From Site-B1 sp963722665 (GTDB lineage: Bacteria > Bacteroidota > Bacteroidia > Flavobacteriales > Flavobacteriaceae): a stretch of DNA of 64,000 nt. A program made the position numbers and the translations under genes. Below, piece after piece: positions 28,643 through 38,023 of the stretch (position 1 is its first letter; each line of letters begins with the position of its first letter). The stretch lies in the NCBI GenBank assembly GCA_963722665.1, contig CAVRNW010000007.1:43652-107651 (forward strand), written 5' to 3'. The notes beneath the pieces were generated by a model that was not told where the DNA came from, did no database searches, and saw only the letters and a program-made list of their open reading frames with translations.

Positions 28643-29536
28643 ATGATTAGTAAAAAACCTGCTTTAAGAAAATTAAGTCCGGAATTCGGTTATTCACTTC
28701 TTGTTGAACAACATACCGAAAGATTAGATGATAAAACTGCTTTTTGGCATTTTCATCCTGAAATAGAACTGTCCTATGTAAATAAGGGGTTTGGAAAAAG
28801 GCATGTGGGAAATCATATTTCTTATTTTAACAATAGCCAGCTGTTATTAATTGGATCTAATTTGCCTCATAATGGCTTTACAGACGGAATGGCTCGATAT
28901 GGAAGAGAAACAATAATTCAATTTCATCCGGAATTCTTAGGGAACACATTTTTTGATGTCCCTGAAATGAAGACCATTAATAAACTTCTTGAAAGAGCAA
29001 AAAAAGGAATTTTGTTTAACCCCGAAACTAAGAAGAAAATCGGTCCTAAAATTGAAAAATTATCTAAATACGAAGGCTTTGAAAGAGTTGTAAAATTTTT
29101 AAAGGTTCTTAACGAGTTAGCTGAAGCCGATGACTATAGGATTTTGAACCCTGAAGGCTTTAATTTTGAAACAGAACCTCAGGATACGGCAAAAATTGAT
29201 ATAATTTATAAGCATGTAAACAACAATTTTACCCAACAAATACCTTTGGAAGAAATTGCAGATAAGGTGAGCATGACGGTTCCTGCGTTTTGCAGATATT
29301 TTAAAAAAGTTACCGGCAAAACATTTACAAAATTAGTAAATGAATACAGGGTAGTACATGCGACTAAATTATTACAGGAAAGTCAATTGAGCATTACAGA
29401 TATCTGTTATGAATGCGGATTTAACAATTTCTCGCACTTTAATAAACTATTTAAGGAGGTTACAGGTAAGAGCGCCTCGCATTACAGAAGTGAAATGAAA
29501 CAAATGGTTAGCATGGAGCTTAATACATTTGATTAA
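28643..29536 (+). CDS. AraC family transcriptional regulator with cupin-type N-terminus
   Basis: A 297-residue regulator. Residues about 25-120 form a cupin-type sensing domain (FWHFHPEIELSYVNKGFGKRHVG ... LLLIGSNLPHNGF), the class seen in sugar and aromatic sensors. The C-terminal two-helix-turn-helix domain is clear: IPLEEIADKVSMTVPAFCRYFKKVTGKTFTKLVNEYR then ITDICYECGFNNFSHFNKLFKEVTGKSASHYR. I chose ATG 28643 over the upstream GTG because of the promoter position. A 57-residue gene follows 13 bases later on the same strand. The effector and targets are unknown. Confidence 0.9.
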   Translation: MISKKPALRKLSPEFGYSLLVEQHTERLDDKTAFWHFHPEIELSYVNKGFGKRHVGNHISYFNNSQLLLIGSNLPHNGFTDGMARYGRETIIQFHPEFLGNTFFDVPEMKTINKLLERAKKGILFNPETKKKIGPKIEKLSKYEGFERVVKFLKVLNELAEADDYRILNPEGFNFETEPQDTAKIDIIYKHVNNNFTQQIPLEEIADKVSMTVPAFCRYFKKVTGKTFTKLVNEYRVVHATKLLQESQLSITDICYECGFNNFSHFNKLFKEVTGKSASHYRSEMKQMVSMELNTFD

Positions 29537-29549
29537 AGGGATGTAAAAT

Positions 29550-29723
29550 ATGAAACGTAAAATTAATAAAACATTAGATTACTATTTCATTAAAAGAAAA
29601 GAAATAAGTGACATTGTAAATAACAGTAACAATTTGACTGCAGACCAAATTATTCATTACGGTGAAGAAATGGCTATTTTGGAATATAAAATAACGGCTT
29701 TACAAGTTGCACAGGAGAACTAA
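29550..29723 (+). CDS. 57-residue small protein, unknown function
   Basis: A short frame (MKRKINKTLDYYFIKRKE ... ALQVAQEN, TAA at 29721) that is easy to overlook. It starts 13 bases after the AraC regulator stop, preceded by AAAGGGATG as a weak ribosome binding site. It is a charged, probably mostly helical peptide with a basic N-terminal half and an acidic C-terminal half, no transmembrane segment and no cysteine. I see no family. Its placement suggests co-transcription with the regulator. Confidence 0.5.
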   Translation: MKRKINKTLDYYFIKRKEISDIVNNSNNLTADQIIHYGEEMAILEYKITALQVAQEN

Positions 29724-29742
29724 ATCCTAAAATTTCTTAGAT

Positions 29743-30396
29743 CTACTTTTTACCATTCCATTCAGCGTAGAATTCATCCAGAAAAGCTTTCATATATTCA
29801 TGGCGCTCTTGGGCCAGTTTTTTACCTGTTTTTGTATTCATTCTGTCCTTTAGTAACAATAACTTCTCATAAAAGTGATTGATTGTTGGCGCTTTAGATC
29901 TTTTATATTCTTCCTTACTCATATTGAGGTTCGGTTTAATATCCGGATCATAAAGAGGCCTGTTTTTAAATCCGCCATAATTAAAACAACGCGCTATTCC
30001 AATGGCTCCAATAGCATCCAAGCGATCGGCATCCTGGATAACTTCTAATTCAGAAGAAGTAAATTCTTGATTTATATTACCTCCCTTGAACGAAACATTT
30101 TCTATTATTTTGATGATATGTTCTATTATCAATGAATCGACATTATGTTTAAACAAAAAATCACGAGCCAACTTTGGACCAATCGTTTCATCTCCATCAT
30201 GGAACTTACTATCAGCGATATCGTGTAATAAAGAGCCAAGAGCAACAACCAGAGGATCTGCTTTTTCGTCTTTTGTGATTAGAACAGCATTATTATAGAC
30301 TCGTAAAGTATGAAACCAGTCATGTCCTCCTTCAGCGTCAACCAAACTGTTTTTAACAAAGGTTTTTGTGGCTTCTATAAGTTGTTTATTATTCAT
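29743..30396 (-). CDS. HD-domain phosphohydrolase
   Basis: A 217-residue HD-superfamily enzyme of the YedJ-like type. The metal-binding residues are in GGHDWFHTLRVYNNA (first His), GSLLHDIADSKF (HD pair) and the later DADRLDAIGAIGIAR (Asp). It likely hydrolyses phosphates from nucleotides or related compounds in the cytoplasm; the substrate is unknown. Its start overlaps the stop of the downstream-encoded acyltransferase gene (30389-31126, transcribed first) by 8 bases, so the two are co-translated. Confidence 0.9.
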   Translation of the reverse strand: MNNKQLIEATKTFVKNSLVDAEGGHDWFHTLRVYNNAVLITKDEKADPLVVALGSLLHDIADSKFHDGDETIGPKLARDFLFKHNVDSLIIEHIIKIIENVSFKGGNINQEFTSSELEVIQDADRLDAIGAIGIARCFNYGGFKNRPLYDPDIKPNLNMSKEEYKRSKAPTINHFYEKLLLLKDRMNTKTGKKLAQERHEYMKAFLDEFYAEWNGKK

Positions 30397-31126
30397 GTAT
30401 TACGGCTTCAGTTATTTGTTTTTCAATGATTTTGATAAGTTCACTAGTATTATGCTCACTTACCTTTAAAGTATCATGAACGGTAAAAGTAATGTGTACA
30501 CCAATACCCATAGGAAATTTTCCATAGCGTAATAATTTCCAGGAATTGTTAATTGTTATAGGGATAACGAATGCATTTGGTGCGTGTTCTAAAAGTGTTG
30601 CTAAGCCTTTTGTCTTAAATGGTTTTGTCAGGGCATTTCTACTTCGAGACCCTTCAGGAAAAATTACAACTGCTCGTTTATAAGTTTCGATATATCTCGC
30701 CATTTCCTTGATGGCATTGACTGCCTGTATAGGATTCTTTCTGTCTATCAGTACAGACCCACCATGACGTAAATTATAAGAAACGCTTGGAATTCCTTTA
30801 CCCAATTCAATTTTACTGATGAATTTAGGATGAAACTTTCGCATAAACCATATTATTGGCGGAATATCATTCATGCTTTGATGGTTTGCTACAATGATTA
30901 CCGGAACGTTTTTGGGAATATTTTTAGGGATTTTAAAAGTATATCTCGCTCCTAAGATATGTAAGGATCTTGTCAAGAAACAATTAAGGATATCCACGCT
31001 TTTTTTATGGGCCTGATACCCAAATAAATTAAAACAGATCCATTGAACAGGATGAAATACAAGAAGATTTATTCCAAAAATTATAAAATAAATTATTGTA
31101 AGAGGATATGCCAGAAGTTTTCGCAT
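30389..31126 (-). CDS. lysophospholipid acyltransferase (PlsC family)
   Basis: A 245-residue 1-acylglycerol-3-phosphate O-acyltransferase-type enzyme. N-terminal hydrophobic segment LAYPLTIIYFIIFGINLLVF anchors it to the inner membrane. The catalytic motif HX4D is NHQSMND; the second block is VIFPEGSRSRN, and a third is VIPITINNSWKL. It would acylate lysophosphatidic acid or an ornithine/serine lipid precursor. It is the first gene of a two-gene unit with the HD phosphohydrolase. Confidence 0.9.
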   Translation of the reverse strand: MRKLLAYPLTIIYFIIFGINLLVFHPVQWICFNLFGYQAHKKSVDILNCFLTRSLHILGARYTFKIPKNIPKNVPVIIVANHQSMNDIPPIIWFMRKFHPKFISKIELGKGIPSVSYNLRHGGSVLIDRKNPIQAVNAIKEMARYIETYKRAVVIFPEGSRSRNALTKPFKTKGLATLLEHAPNAFVIPITINNSWKLLRYGKFPMGIGVHITFTVHDTLKVSEHNTSELIKIIEKQITEAVIHE

Positions 31127-31166
31127 AAATTAAAATCACTTATCGCCCCAAAAATACGCATAAAAA

Positions 31167-31187
31167 AACCACGACAAAATCGTGGTT
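31167..31187 (-). terminator. terminator of the bacilliredoxin gene
   Basis: AACCACGA/TCGTGGTT hairpin with T-runs on both sides, 43 bases beyond the stop of the gene at 31230-31640. Confidence 0.8.
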
Positions 31188-31229
31188 CTATTTTTTTACG
31201 TCAGCTAAATAGCTTCAGACTTCTGCGTT

Positions 31230-31640
31230 TTAACAATATTCATTAAAAGCATCAACAAGGTTTTCTGCAATTAATTCAGCTGGACGGCCTTCAATATGGT
31301 GACGTTCCAGCATATGAACCAATTCTCCATCCTTAAACAAGGCAATGCTTGGTGAACTTGGAGGGAAAGGGATCATATATTCTCTGGCTTTTTCTGTTGC
31401 TTCTCTATCGACTCCAGCGAAAACGGTCACTAAATTATCTGGTCTTTTAGCATTTTGTAAACTCATTCTTGCTGCCGGACGCGCATTGGCGGCAGCACAG
31501 CCACAAACAGAATTGACAACCACTAAAGTTGTTCCTTCATTTGCAATTGCTACATCAACTGCTTCAGCAGTGTGTAACTCTTCAAAACCAACATTGGTCA
31601 AATCTTCGCGCATTGGTTTTATTAACTCTGGTGGATACAT
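31230..31640 (-). CDS. bacilliredoxin BrxA/BrxB family protein
   Basis: A 136-residue thioredoxin-fold protein of the YphP/YqiW family. The redox motif is CGC in VNSVCGCAAANARPAA. In Bacillus such proteins remove bacillithiol from mixed disulfides on proteins. The VFAGVDREATEKAREYMIPFPPSSPSIALFKDGELVHMLERHHIEG segment matches the family through the conserved PPSSPSIALFKDGE and RHHIEG blocks. The presence suggests low-molecular-weight thiol chemistry in this organism, with bacillithiol as the likely partner (inference). Confidence 0.93.
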   Translation of the reverse strand: MYPPELIKPMREDLTNVGFEELHTAEAVDVAIANEGTTLVVVNSVCGCAAANARPAARMSLQNAKRPDNLVTVFAGVDREATEKAREYMIPFPPSSPSIALFKDGELVHMLERHHIEGRPAELIAENLVDAFNEYC

Positions 31641-31808
31641 ATCTTTTTCTATTTTTATTTATTTAAACTGGGTAAAGATAATTAAAAATCATGCAAAACG
31701 GATTTCAGGGCTATTACCTTAACTATTTTTAACTTTTCTTGAGTTATTCAATTTAATAATTGAGCATTATAGACGTAACAAATACTATCAAATTACATCT
31801 AACAGTAG

Positions 31809-31816
31809 TATATTTG
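31809..31816 (+). promoter_or_regulatory. -7 promoter element TATATTTG
   Basis: Exact TAnnTTTG match, 28 bases before the DnaJ-domain protein start. Confidence 0.55.
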
Positions 31817-31843
31817 AAACTTTATAAACTTTAATTCAATAAA

Positions 31844-32623
31844 ATGGGTTTTGCAAAATGGATAGGAGCTTCATTAGGTTGGTCTTTTGGTGGACCAATA
31901 GGAGCCATCATAGGCTTGGCATTAGGTAGTCTGGTAGATTCAATGAAGGGTAACGGCAGTCCATTACTGGGAGAATCGCAATCAAGGTCAAAACGTAGCC
32001 AAACTGACTACAGGACAAGACCACAACAAACACCACAAACACAGCCTGGTGATTTTGAAGTAAGCTTATTAATTCTCGCCTCCATTGTTATAAAGGCAGA
32101 TGGAAGTCAGGATCAGCGAGAATTGGATTTCGTCCGCAAGCAGTTTGTAAATTTATATGGAAAGGAGCGCGCTAATAAGGCTTTCAGGATATTTAAGAAT
32201 ATTAGTGATCAAAAAAATATTTCGACCAGACAGGTCTGTCTTCAAATAAAACAGATGATGGATCATCCTTCAAGACTTCAGCTTCTTCACTTTTTATTTG
32301 GAGTAGCCAAAGCGGACGGAATTGTTATTGATGATGAAGAAAAACAAATTTATACGATCTCAGGATATTTAGGTATCAGCTCTCGTGATTATAACAGTAT
32401 AAAGGCCATGTTCTACAATAGCAGTGATAGTGCCTATAAAATTTTGGAGATCAATAAATCGGCTACTGTAGATGAGATAAAAAAAGCTTACAGAACGATG
32501 GCTAAAAAATACCATCCCGATAAAGTGGCACATTTAGGTAAAGAACATCAAGCAGGAGCCGAAGAAAAATTCAAGCAAGTACAAAAAGCCTACGAACAAC
32601 TGCAGAAAGAAAGAGGGTTTTAG
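31844..32623 (+). CDS. TerB/DnaJ-domain protein, DjlA-like co-chaperone
   Basis: A 259-residue protein combining, in order, a glycine-rich membrane-proximal segment ([21 protein letters not shown], residues 11-31), a TerB-type helical domain (about 68-185: [23 protein letters not shown] ... [17 protein letters not shown]), and a C-terminal J domain (about 197-258) with HPD in [13 protein letters not shown]. This is the layout of DjlA-like membrane co-chaperones that recruit DnaK. The segment near the N-terminus probably dips into the inner membrane. A secreted protein follows 45 bases later. Confidence 0.9.
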   Translation: MGFAKWIGASLGWSFGGPIGAIIGLALGSLVDSMKGNGSPLLGESQSRSKRSQTDYRTRPQQTPQTQPGDFEVSLLILASIVIKADGSQDQRELDFVRKQFVNLYGKERANKAFRIFKNISDQKNISTRQVCLQIKQMMDHPSRLQLLHFLFGVAKADGIVIDDEEKQIYTISGYLGISSRDYNSIKAMFYNSSDSAYKILEINKSATVDEIKKAYRTMAKKYHPDKVAHLGKEHQAGAEEKFKQVQKAYEQLQKERGF

Positions 32624-32668
32624 TCGAAAAGGAACAGTTTTTGTAATGTTTTCTAAAAACTAATCCGT

Positions 32669-33448
32669 ATGAAATTTTCACTATCAATTTTATCCTTATT
32701 TTTCAGTTTAATGCTATCTGCACAATCTAATGATCATGCGGGAAGCTATGAATTTTATAGCGGAAATGGTGATAGTCATTTTTTAAGAGACTATCTTACT
32801 TTAAACCCAGATGGCACATTTCTTCTTCTTTCCGAATCCTATATTGAAGAAAGAATGATAAGAGAAAGAAAAGAATATGGTAAAGGAACTTGGACGTCTG
32901 ATAAGGGATTGATATTTTTAAAAGTTGAGGAAAGCGATGTGGATGCTAAACATGTACTTAATCTAAACAACACCAAACTCCGTTTCGACACCAAATCACC
33001 TAGAGATAAATCCAATCGAGATATTAAAACATCTGTAAGAATATTTGATACAGAAATTTCTTGGTTAAAAGGAAGAACGCTTATTAAAGGAGCCAATACA
33101 ACCCCAATTATAAAAAACAAGGAATGTTGTAAATCTGTTTGGCAAGCTCATTCTTACCTAAACGGTAAATGGAGAAAGAATAACAATGAAAACAAAGAGT
33201 ATCATTATTCCTTTCTAGAAGAAAAAGGTGTGTTTAACGTTTATGAAAAAAATGCAGAAGGAGTATTGGAGGAAGTAAATAAAATCCCGGCAACAATAAA
33301 AATATTAAAAGCTAAAGACGGATATATGATTGAACAGGATTTTGAAGGATTAAAAATCAATTTCGTTATTAAATACCTGGACAACACAAAACTCATTTTA
33401 GTAAGAAGAGATGGCCAGGAAAGCATTCTTTATCGAATTAAAGAATAA
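32669..33448 (+). CDS. secreted protein of unknown function, lipocalin-like pattern
   Basis: A 259-residue protein with a signal peptide ending in SAQS (MKFSLSILSLFFSLMLSAQS). Residues 24-95 read GSYEFYSGNGDSHFLRDYLTLNPDGTFLLLSES ... GKGTWTSDKGLIFLKVEE, the W-x-x-D-x-G-like pattern seen at the start of small periplasmic lipocalin or copper-resistance-like domains. A second half repeats a similar run (LNGKWRKNNNENKEYHYSFLEEKGVFNVY). No catalytic motif. It lies between a DnaJ-domain gene and the metal regulator gene without a clear link to either. Confidence 0.6.
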   Translation: MKFSLSILSLFFSLMLSAQSNDHAGSYEFYSGNGDSHFLRDYLTLNPDGTFLLLSESYIEERMIRERKEYGKGTWTSDKGLIFLKVEESDVDAKHVLNLNNTKLRFDTKSPRDKSNRDIKTSVRIFDTEISWLKGRTLIKGANTTPIIKNKECCKSVWQAHSYLNGKWRKNNNENKEYHYSFLEEKGVFNVYEKNAEGVLEEVNKIPATIKILKAKDGYMIEQDFEGLKINFVIKYLDNTKLILVRRDGQESILYRIKE

Positions 33449-33478
33449 AACCCAAAAGAAAGGCTTTAATATAAAATA

Positions 33479-33530
33479 TTTAGACTTCCCTAAAAATATA
33501 TTTAAACTTATATAAAAATCAGTATCTTTG
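33479..33530 (+). promoter_or_regulatory. metal-regulator promoter region with DtxR-like box
   Basis: TTTAG-N6-CTAAA (33479-33494) is an inverted repeat of the form seen in DtxR/MntR operators, and TATCTTTG (33523-33530) is an exact -7 element. The start codon follows within about 20 bases. Autoregulation by the encoded DtxR protein is inference. Confidence 0.45.
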
Positions 33531-33539
33531 TAACCTAAA

Positions 33540-34202
33540 TTGTATGCTTTGGTTACATTCTCAGAAGAAAATTATTTAAAAACTATTTACCATCTTGGTA
33601 AACAGGGCAGTGTTGCGGTAAGCACAAATTCCATTGCAGAAAAGATGAGTACTAAAGCATCTTCTGTGACAGATATGATCAAAAAGCTTGCAGAAAAGGA
33701 TCTGGTAGATTATAAAAAATACTATGGAGTAAATCTCACTGAAAAAGGGAGGGCGACTGCTATTGGTGTAATTAGGAACCATAGATTATGGGAAGTCTTT
33801 TTAGTAGATAAATTAAATTTTTCCTGGGATGAGGTTCATGAATTAGCAGAAGAACTGGAGCATGTAAAATCTAAAAAATTAACTGACCATCTTGATGCTT
33901 TTTTAGGATTTCCCACTCATGATCCTCATGGCGACCCCATACCAAATAAGAATGGACAAATAGATAAAAATAGTCTTGTAAATATTTTGGATCTGGAAAA
34001 TGGTGCAGAGGGGATATTATCTCATGTAACAGACTCTTCGGCAGTTTTTCTAAAATACCTAAGTAAAAATAATTTAGCGCTTGGTGATAAGATCAAGGTG
34101 ATGGATATAGAGCCTTTTGACAATTCGATAAAAATAAAAGCCAACGCAAAACAGCTGAATATTTCGGAAATAGCAGCCAAAAATTTATACTTGAATTTAT
34201 AA
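33540..34202 (+). CDS. DtxR/MntR-family metal-dependent regulator
   Basis: A 220-residue regulator. Winged helix: EENYLKTIYHLGKQGSVAVSTNSIAEKMSTKASSVTDMIKKLAEKDLV (about 8-55). Dimerisation and metal-binding domain: HRLWEVFLVDKLNFSWDEVHELAEELEHVKSKKLTDHLDAFLG followed by DPHGDPIP, which gives the His/Glu ligands of the family. A C-terminal SH3-like (FeoA-type) domain ends the protein (about 150-220). The start is TTG at 33540 or, more likely, TTG at 33549 (MVTFSEENYL). It is the first gene of a four-gene metal operon, separated by one base from the DtxR-FeoA fusion. Confidence 0.9.
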   Translation: MYALVTFSEENYLKTIYHLGKQGSVAVSTNSIAEKMSTKASSVTDMIKKLAEKDLVDYKKYYGVNLTEKGRATAIGVIRNHRLWEVFLVDKLNFSWDEVHELAEELEHVKSKKLTDHLDAFLGFPTHDPHGDPIPNKNGQIDKNSLVNILDLENGAEGILSHVTDSSAVFLKYLSKNNLALGDKIKVMDIEPFDNSIKIKANAKQLNISEIAAKNLYLNL

Positions 34203-34203
34203 C

Positions 34204-35226
34204 ATGAACAATTATAATCCAATATTCGCTTTAATTCTATTTTTTGCCTTATCGGCTTTGGTTTATTTACTATTTAGACCTGTAAAAGGCTGGTTCTGGC
34301 AAATTAAGAACAGCTTTAGGTTAAATGAAAAAACAGTAATAGAAGACATATTAAAACATCTTTATCATAACGAGATTTCAGGAAAGAAAGTAACGGTCAA
34401 TAATTTGACCAGGAGTTTAAAATTCAATGATAGTTTGATAATTGATGTGATAAAAAAAATGTCCATCAATGAATTGATCGAACAATCCGGAGAGGTTTTA
34501 TTACTAACAAACTCAGGACGAGACTATGCTTTAAAAATTATCAGGGTACACAGGTTATGGGAAAAATATTTGGCCGAAAAGACGGGTTTTGATAAAAAGG
34601 AATGGCATGACAGAGCTGAAGAAATGGAACATAAATTGAGCCATGAAGAAACCAATGTACTGGCCACTCAATTGGGACACCCTATGTACGATCCGCATGG
34701 AGACCCTATTCCGACACACAAAGGTAAAGTTGCTACGGTCAAAGGCGTATCGCTGGCCACTCTACCTGTAAATACGGTTGGCAGGATCACTCACATTGAA
34801 GACGAACCAGATGTAATTTATAAGCAAATACTGGCAGAGAATATACATATTGGGTCTCAAATTAGGGTAGTTGAAAATAATACCCAAAGATTAGTATTCT
34901 ATGCTGAGGGAGAAGAGTTTAAATTGGCACCGGTCGTTGCGTCAAATCTTACAGTTGAGGTTTTTGAAAAAGAGAATATTATAGAACATGATCTGGTTAG
35001 GTTGTCGAGTTTGAAAGAAGATGAGACTGCCAAAGTTTTAGGAATATCAAAAGAGTGCCGAGGTGAAGCCAGAAGACGGCTTCTGGACCTGGGATTTGTT
35101 AAAGGGTCACCAATAAGAATAGATCTTGTAAGTCCTTTAAAGAATCCAAAGGCATATTTAGTGAAGGGCAGTTCTATAGCACTTAGGGATAATCAGGCAT
35201 CAAATATACTCATCAAAAAAGATTGA
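34204..35226 (+). CDS. membrane-anchored DtxR-like regulator fused to FeoA domains
   Basis: A 340-residue chimera. Residues 7-24 ([17 protein letters not shown]) form one transmembrane helix. A winged-helix plus DtxR dimerisation region follows (about 42-165), with the family metal-ligand strings HRLWE (116-120), EEMEHKL (139-145) and [12 protein letters not shown] (159-170), near-identical to those in the preceding regulator. Two SH3-like FeoA domains come last (about 180-255 and 263-338; the second has the typical [23 protein letters not shown]). The protein would therefore sit at the inner membrane, sense metal on the inside and touch FeoB through FeoA. That mechanism is inference. The domain calls are firm. 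It is coupled to the next gene with a 4-base gap. Confidence 0.85.
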   Translation: MNNYNPIFALILFFALSALVYLLFRPVKGWFWQIKNSFRLNEKTVIEDILKHLYHNEISGKKVTVNNLTRSLKFNDSLIIDVIKKMSINELIEQSGEVLLLTNSGRDYALKIIRVHRLWEKYLAEKTGFDKKEWHDRAEEMEHKLSHEETNVLATQLGHPMYDPHGDPIPTHKGKVATVKGVSLATLPVNTVGRITHIEDEPDVIYKQILAENIHIGSQIRVVENNTQRLVFYAEGEEFKLAPVVASNLTVEVFEKENIIEHDLVRLSSLKEDETAKVLGISKECRGEARRRLLDLGFVKGSPIRIDLVSPLKNPKAYLVKGSSIALRDNQASNILIKKD

Positions 35227-35230
35227 AATT

Positions 35231-35998
35231 ATGGAGAAGAAGGTAGTAAATAGTACATGTGAGGTTTGTCCGCAATACAATGCTAAAGGATTAAAAAAAT
35301 TAGGCGTCAATATTGATAACACCGATTTTGTGGTTGCCTTGGCAGGCAATCCGAATACAGGCAAAAGCACGGTTTTTAATGCCTTGACCGGATTAAGGCA
35401 ACACACCGGTAACTGGCCAGGGAAAACGGTTGCCAGAGCCGAAGGGGCCTTTGAGTATAATTCAAAAAAATTCAAGCTGGTCGATCTACCCGGAACATAT
35501 TCGCTCTTATCAACCTCTCAAGACGAAGAAGTAGCCAGAAACTTTATTCTTTTTGGTAAACCGGATGTTACTGTAATTGTTGTAGATGCCAGCCGACTTG
35601 AACGAAACCTGAATTTAGTCCTGCAAATACTGGAGATTACAAATAAGGCCGTTCTGTGCCTGAACCTGATGGATGAAGCAAAGCGTAATAATATAGAAAT
35701 AGACGAAAGAGCTTTAGCTCGAGATCTGGGGATTCCTGTTGTTCCAACAAGTGCCAGATTTAATAAAGGGATTCCGGAGCTGATTACAACAATAAATGAA
35801 GTTGCAAATGGCAATATTGTTTGCAAGCCTCATAGAATTAAGAATGTGCCGAAAAATATTGACAATGCTGTTAAAAAATTGAGTGAAGAAATTAAAAAGC
35901 AATTTCCTACGATTCCCAATAGCAGATGGATTGCATTCAGACTACTTGAAGGAGATACAAGAATAATTGAGGCTTTAAAAACCAAAGAATTGGTTTAA
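35231..35998 (+). CDS. FeoB GTPase domain as a separate protein (split FeoB)
   Basis: A 255-residue protein containing only the G domain of FeoB. G1 is [10 protein letters not shown]3 DLPGTYSL, G4 NLMD and G5 SARFNKG; the switch region [13 protein letters not shown] is conserved. A CxxC pair (C10, C13 in CEVCPQ) sits before the G domain and could bind metal or an Fe-S centre. It ends after a short helical segment, without any transmembrane helix. The membrane part is encoded by the next gene. Together they make one FeoB-type transporter in two chains. Confidence 0.9.
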   Translation: MEKKVVNSTCEVCPQYNAKGLKKLGVNIDNTDFVVALAGNPNTGKSTVFNALTGLRQHTGNWPGKTVARAEGAFEYNSKKFKLVDLPGTYSLLSTSQDEEVARNFILFGKPDVTVIVVDASRLERNLNLVLQILEITNKAVLCLNLMDEAKRNNIEIDERALARDLGIPVVPTSARFNKGIPELITTINEVANGNIVCKPHRIKNVPKNIDNAVKKLSEEIKKQFPTIPNSRWIAFRLLEGDTRIIEALKTKELV

Positions 35999-36011
35999 AC
36001 TTAAAAAAGTT

Positions 36012-37430
36012 ATGAGTAACAAATCTGTAAAGGACATCATTGAATTATCTAAAGAACTAAGATGGCAAATTGGTGATGATTTTCATGATAATCTGACTGA
36101 AGGGATCTATGCGGACGCCTCACAAATTGTTAGTGATGTAGTTAAATCGGATGGCGAGAACAAAAAACTAAGATTAGACACCAAAATAGATAAGATAATC
36201 ACCAGTAAAATATGGGGATTTCCATTGATGTTTTTAATTCTTGGGACAGTACTTTGGTTAACAATAATAGGAGCCAATTACCCATCTGCAATGCTTGCGA
36301 ACCTGTTATTAGATACTATTCATCCAGGATTAAAAAGTTTAGCTTCGACAATAGGAATGCCCTGGTGGTTAGATGGATTTTTAATTGATGGCGTTTATTT
36401 ATCACTTGCGTGGGTTATAGCGGTCATGTTGCCTCCTATGGCTATATTTTTCCCACTATTTACCTTACTTGAAGATTTTGGATATTTACCAAGGGTGGCT
36501 TTTAATTTAGATTATCTGTTTAAAAAAACCGGAGCGCATGGCAAACAGGCCTTAACTATGAGTATGGGATTTGGTTGCAATGCTGCGGGAGTTGTCGCAA
36601 CAAGAATAATTGATAGCCCCAGAGAACGCCTGATAGCCATTATTACCAATAATTTTTCGTTATGTAACGGACGCTGGCCAACACAAATCTTAATTGCGTC
36701 TATTTTTGTTGGCGCTGTAGTTCCTGAGTCACTATCTGGATTGGCGTCAGTAGGTGCTGTTATTGGGATTGCCATTTTAGGAATGGGTTTTATGTTTTTA
36801 AGCTCATGGGCCTTGTCGAGAACGGTTCTTAAAGGAGAAGTTTCCACATTTAATTTAGAATTACCACCTTACAGACCTCCAAGATTTTGGAAAACATTGT
36901 ATACATCCCTAATTGACAGGACCTTAATTGTTCTTTGGCGGGCAATGGTATTTGCTGCTCCGGCGGGTGCTGTCATTTGGCTCATATCCAATATTAATAT
37001 TGGAGACCACAGCATTGCCTACTGGATGATAGATTCTCTTGATGGATTTGGTTGGCTTCTCGGTCTTAATGGGGTAATTTTAGTTGCTTATATCGTTGCA
37101 ATTCCTGCTAACGAAATTGTTATTCCAACTATTTTAATGTTGACAGTATTAGTAACAGGCATTACAGGGGGAGAAGGTGCCGGAGTTATGTTCGAGTTGG
37201 ATTCTGCCAATGCTACCGGAGATATTTTAAGAGCTGGTGGCTGGACTTTGCTCACTGCGGTTAACCTGATGTTGTTTAGCTTATTACATAATCCATGTAG
37301 TACGACAATTTATACGATCTATAAAGAAACAAAAAGCGTAAAATGGACTACTGTTGCTTCGCTTATGCCGGTCTTTATGGGGTTTATTGTAACTTTTCTA
37401 GTTGCACAGATCTGGAGAATATTGTCCTGA
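36012..37430 (+). CDS. FeoB permease domain as a separate protein (split FeoB)
   Basis: A 472-residue membrane protein with about eight to ten transmembrane segments. Its first 60 residues ([24 protein letters not shown]) correspond to the linker that normally joins G domain and membrane part. The two gate motifs are recognisable but altered: [21 protein letters not shown] (185-205) where typical FeoB has GCNVPAIMATR-like residues, and [11 protein letters not shown] (215-225) in place of the TCSARLP or SCGARL form. The change at both cysteines' neighbours suggests a different metal from canonical FeoB (Mn2+ has been shown for a second FeoB in Porphyromonas). Metal choice here is inference. 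Confidence 0.9.
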   Translation: MSNKSVKDIIELSKELRWQIGDDFHDNLTEGIYADASQIVSDVVKSDGENKKLRLDTKIDKIITSKIWGFPLMFLILGTVLWLTIIGANYPSAMLANLLLDTIHPGLKSLASTIGMPWWLDGFLIDGVYLSLAWVIAVMLPPMAIFFPLFTLLEDFGYLPRVAFNLDYLFKKTGAHGKQALTMSMGFGCNAAGVVATRIIDSPRERLIAIITNNFSLCNGRWPTQILIASIFVGAVVPESLSGLASVGAVIGIAILGMGFMFLSSWALSRTVLKGEVSTFNLELPPYRPPRFWKTLYTSLIDRTLIVLWRAMVFAAPAGAVIWLISNINIGDHSIAYWMIDSLDGFGWLLGLNGVILVAYIVAIPANEIVIPTILMLTVLVTGITGGEGAGVMFELDSANATGDILRAGGWTLLTAVNLMLFSLLHNPCSTTIYTIYKETKSVKWTTVASLMPVFMGFIVTFLVAQIWRILS

Positions 37431-37487
37431 TACAAATTATCAATTAATCTTGGCACGATTTAAGCATGTATTATTTAAAATCTAATC

Positions 37488-37877
37488 ATGAGAATACTAT
37501 ATATTACTTTTTTCTTAGTATTAAGTGTTACCCTTCATGCGCAAAACATTACAAGTTTAAGATATGGAACAACTTTAGCAGTTTATGAAGTTGATATTGA
37601 ATTTGTTGAGGTTATTGAAGATTCACGTTGCCCAATGAACGTTAATTGTGTTCAAGCCGGAAAAGCTATAGTGTTAGTGAATGTATTTATTGAGGGCAAT
37701 TTTCTTGAAGAAAGACTATTGGAATTCTATCCGAGCGGATTTAATACAGAATCTAATATTACACTTTTTAATGCCGATGGTCTACATATTAAAGGCTTGA
37801 ACTTGATGCCCTATCCTGTTGCTTTATCAAATACTCCAAAAGAAGACTATTATTTAGACTTGGTTATTACCAATTAG
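37488..37877 (+). CDS. secreted protein of unknown function
   Basis: A 129-residue protein with a signal peptide ending in HAQ. The SRCPMNVNCVQAGKA segment (residues 45-59) is a recurrent cysteine motif in small Bacteroidetes periplasmic proteins, with likely disulfide Cys46-Cys52. No catalytic residues. The stop codon overlaps, on the opposite strand, the stop of the FeoB-associated Cys-rich protein. It follows the split-feoB operon by 57 bases, so a metal link is possible but not shown. Confidence 0.65.
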   Translation: MRILYITFFLVLSVTLHAQNITSLRYGTTLAVYEVDIEFVEVIEDSRCPMNVNCVQAGKAIVLVNVFIEGNFLEERLLEFYPSGFNTESNITLFNADGLHIKGLNLMPYPVALSNTPKEDYYLDLVITN

Positions 37878-38023
37878 TGACAACTACAATCATCTTCCCC
37901 GCAATCCTGAATACTACCGGGATTTTTACTGTTTGATTTTTTAAAGAAGAATTTCCTAACCAAAAAAGCTACGGCAAGCACTATTGCAATAAAGACAAGT
38001 ATGTTTTGTATGAAGATATTCAT
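37874..38023 (-). CDS. FeoB-associated Cys-rich membrane protein
   Basis: A 49-residue protein that short-gene callers may miss. It begins MNIFIQNILVFIAIVLAVAFLV, a single transmembrane helix, followed by a basic stretch (RKFFFKKS) and a cysteine-rich tail, CGEDDCSC (C41, C46, C48). This layout (TM helix, basic turn, cysteine cluster) is that of the small proteins found next to feoB in many bacteria, a functional stand-in for FeoC. It lies 155 bases after feoB on the same strand and completes an operon order feoA-feoB-Cys-rich. Its last codons overlap the end of the gene on the + strand by 4 bases. The tail may bind iron or an Fe-S cluster. Confidence 0.8.
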   Translation of the reverse strand: MNIFIQNILVFIAIVLAVAFLVRKFFFKKSNSKNPGSIQDCGEDDCSCH

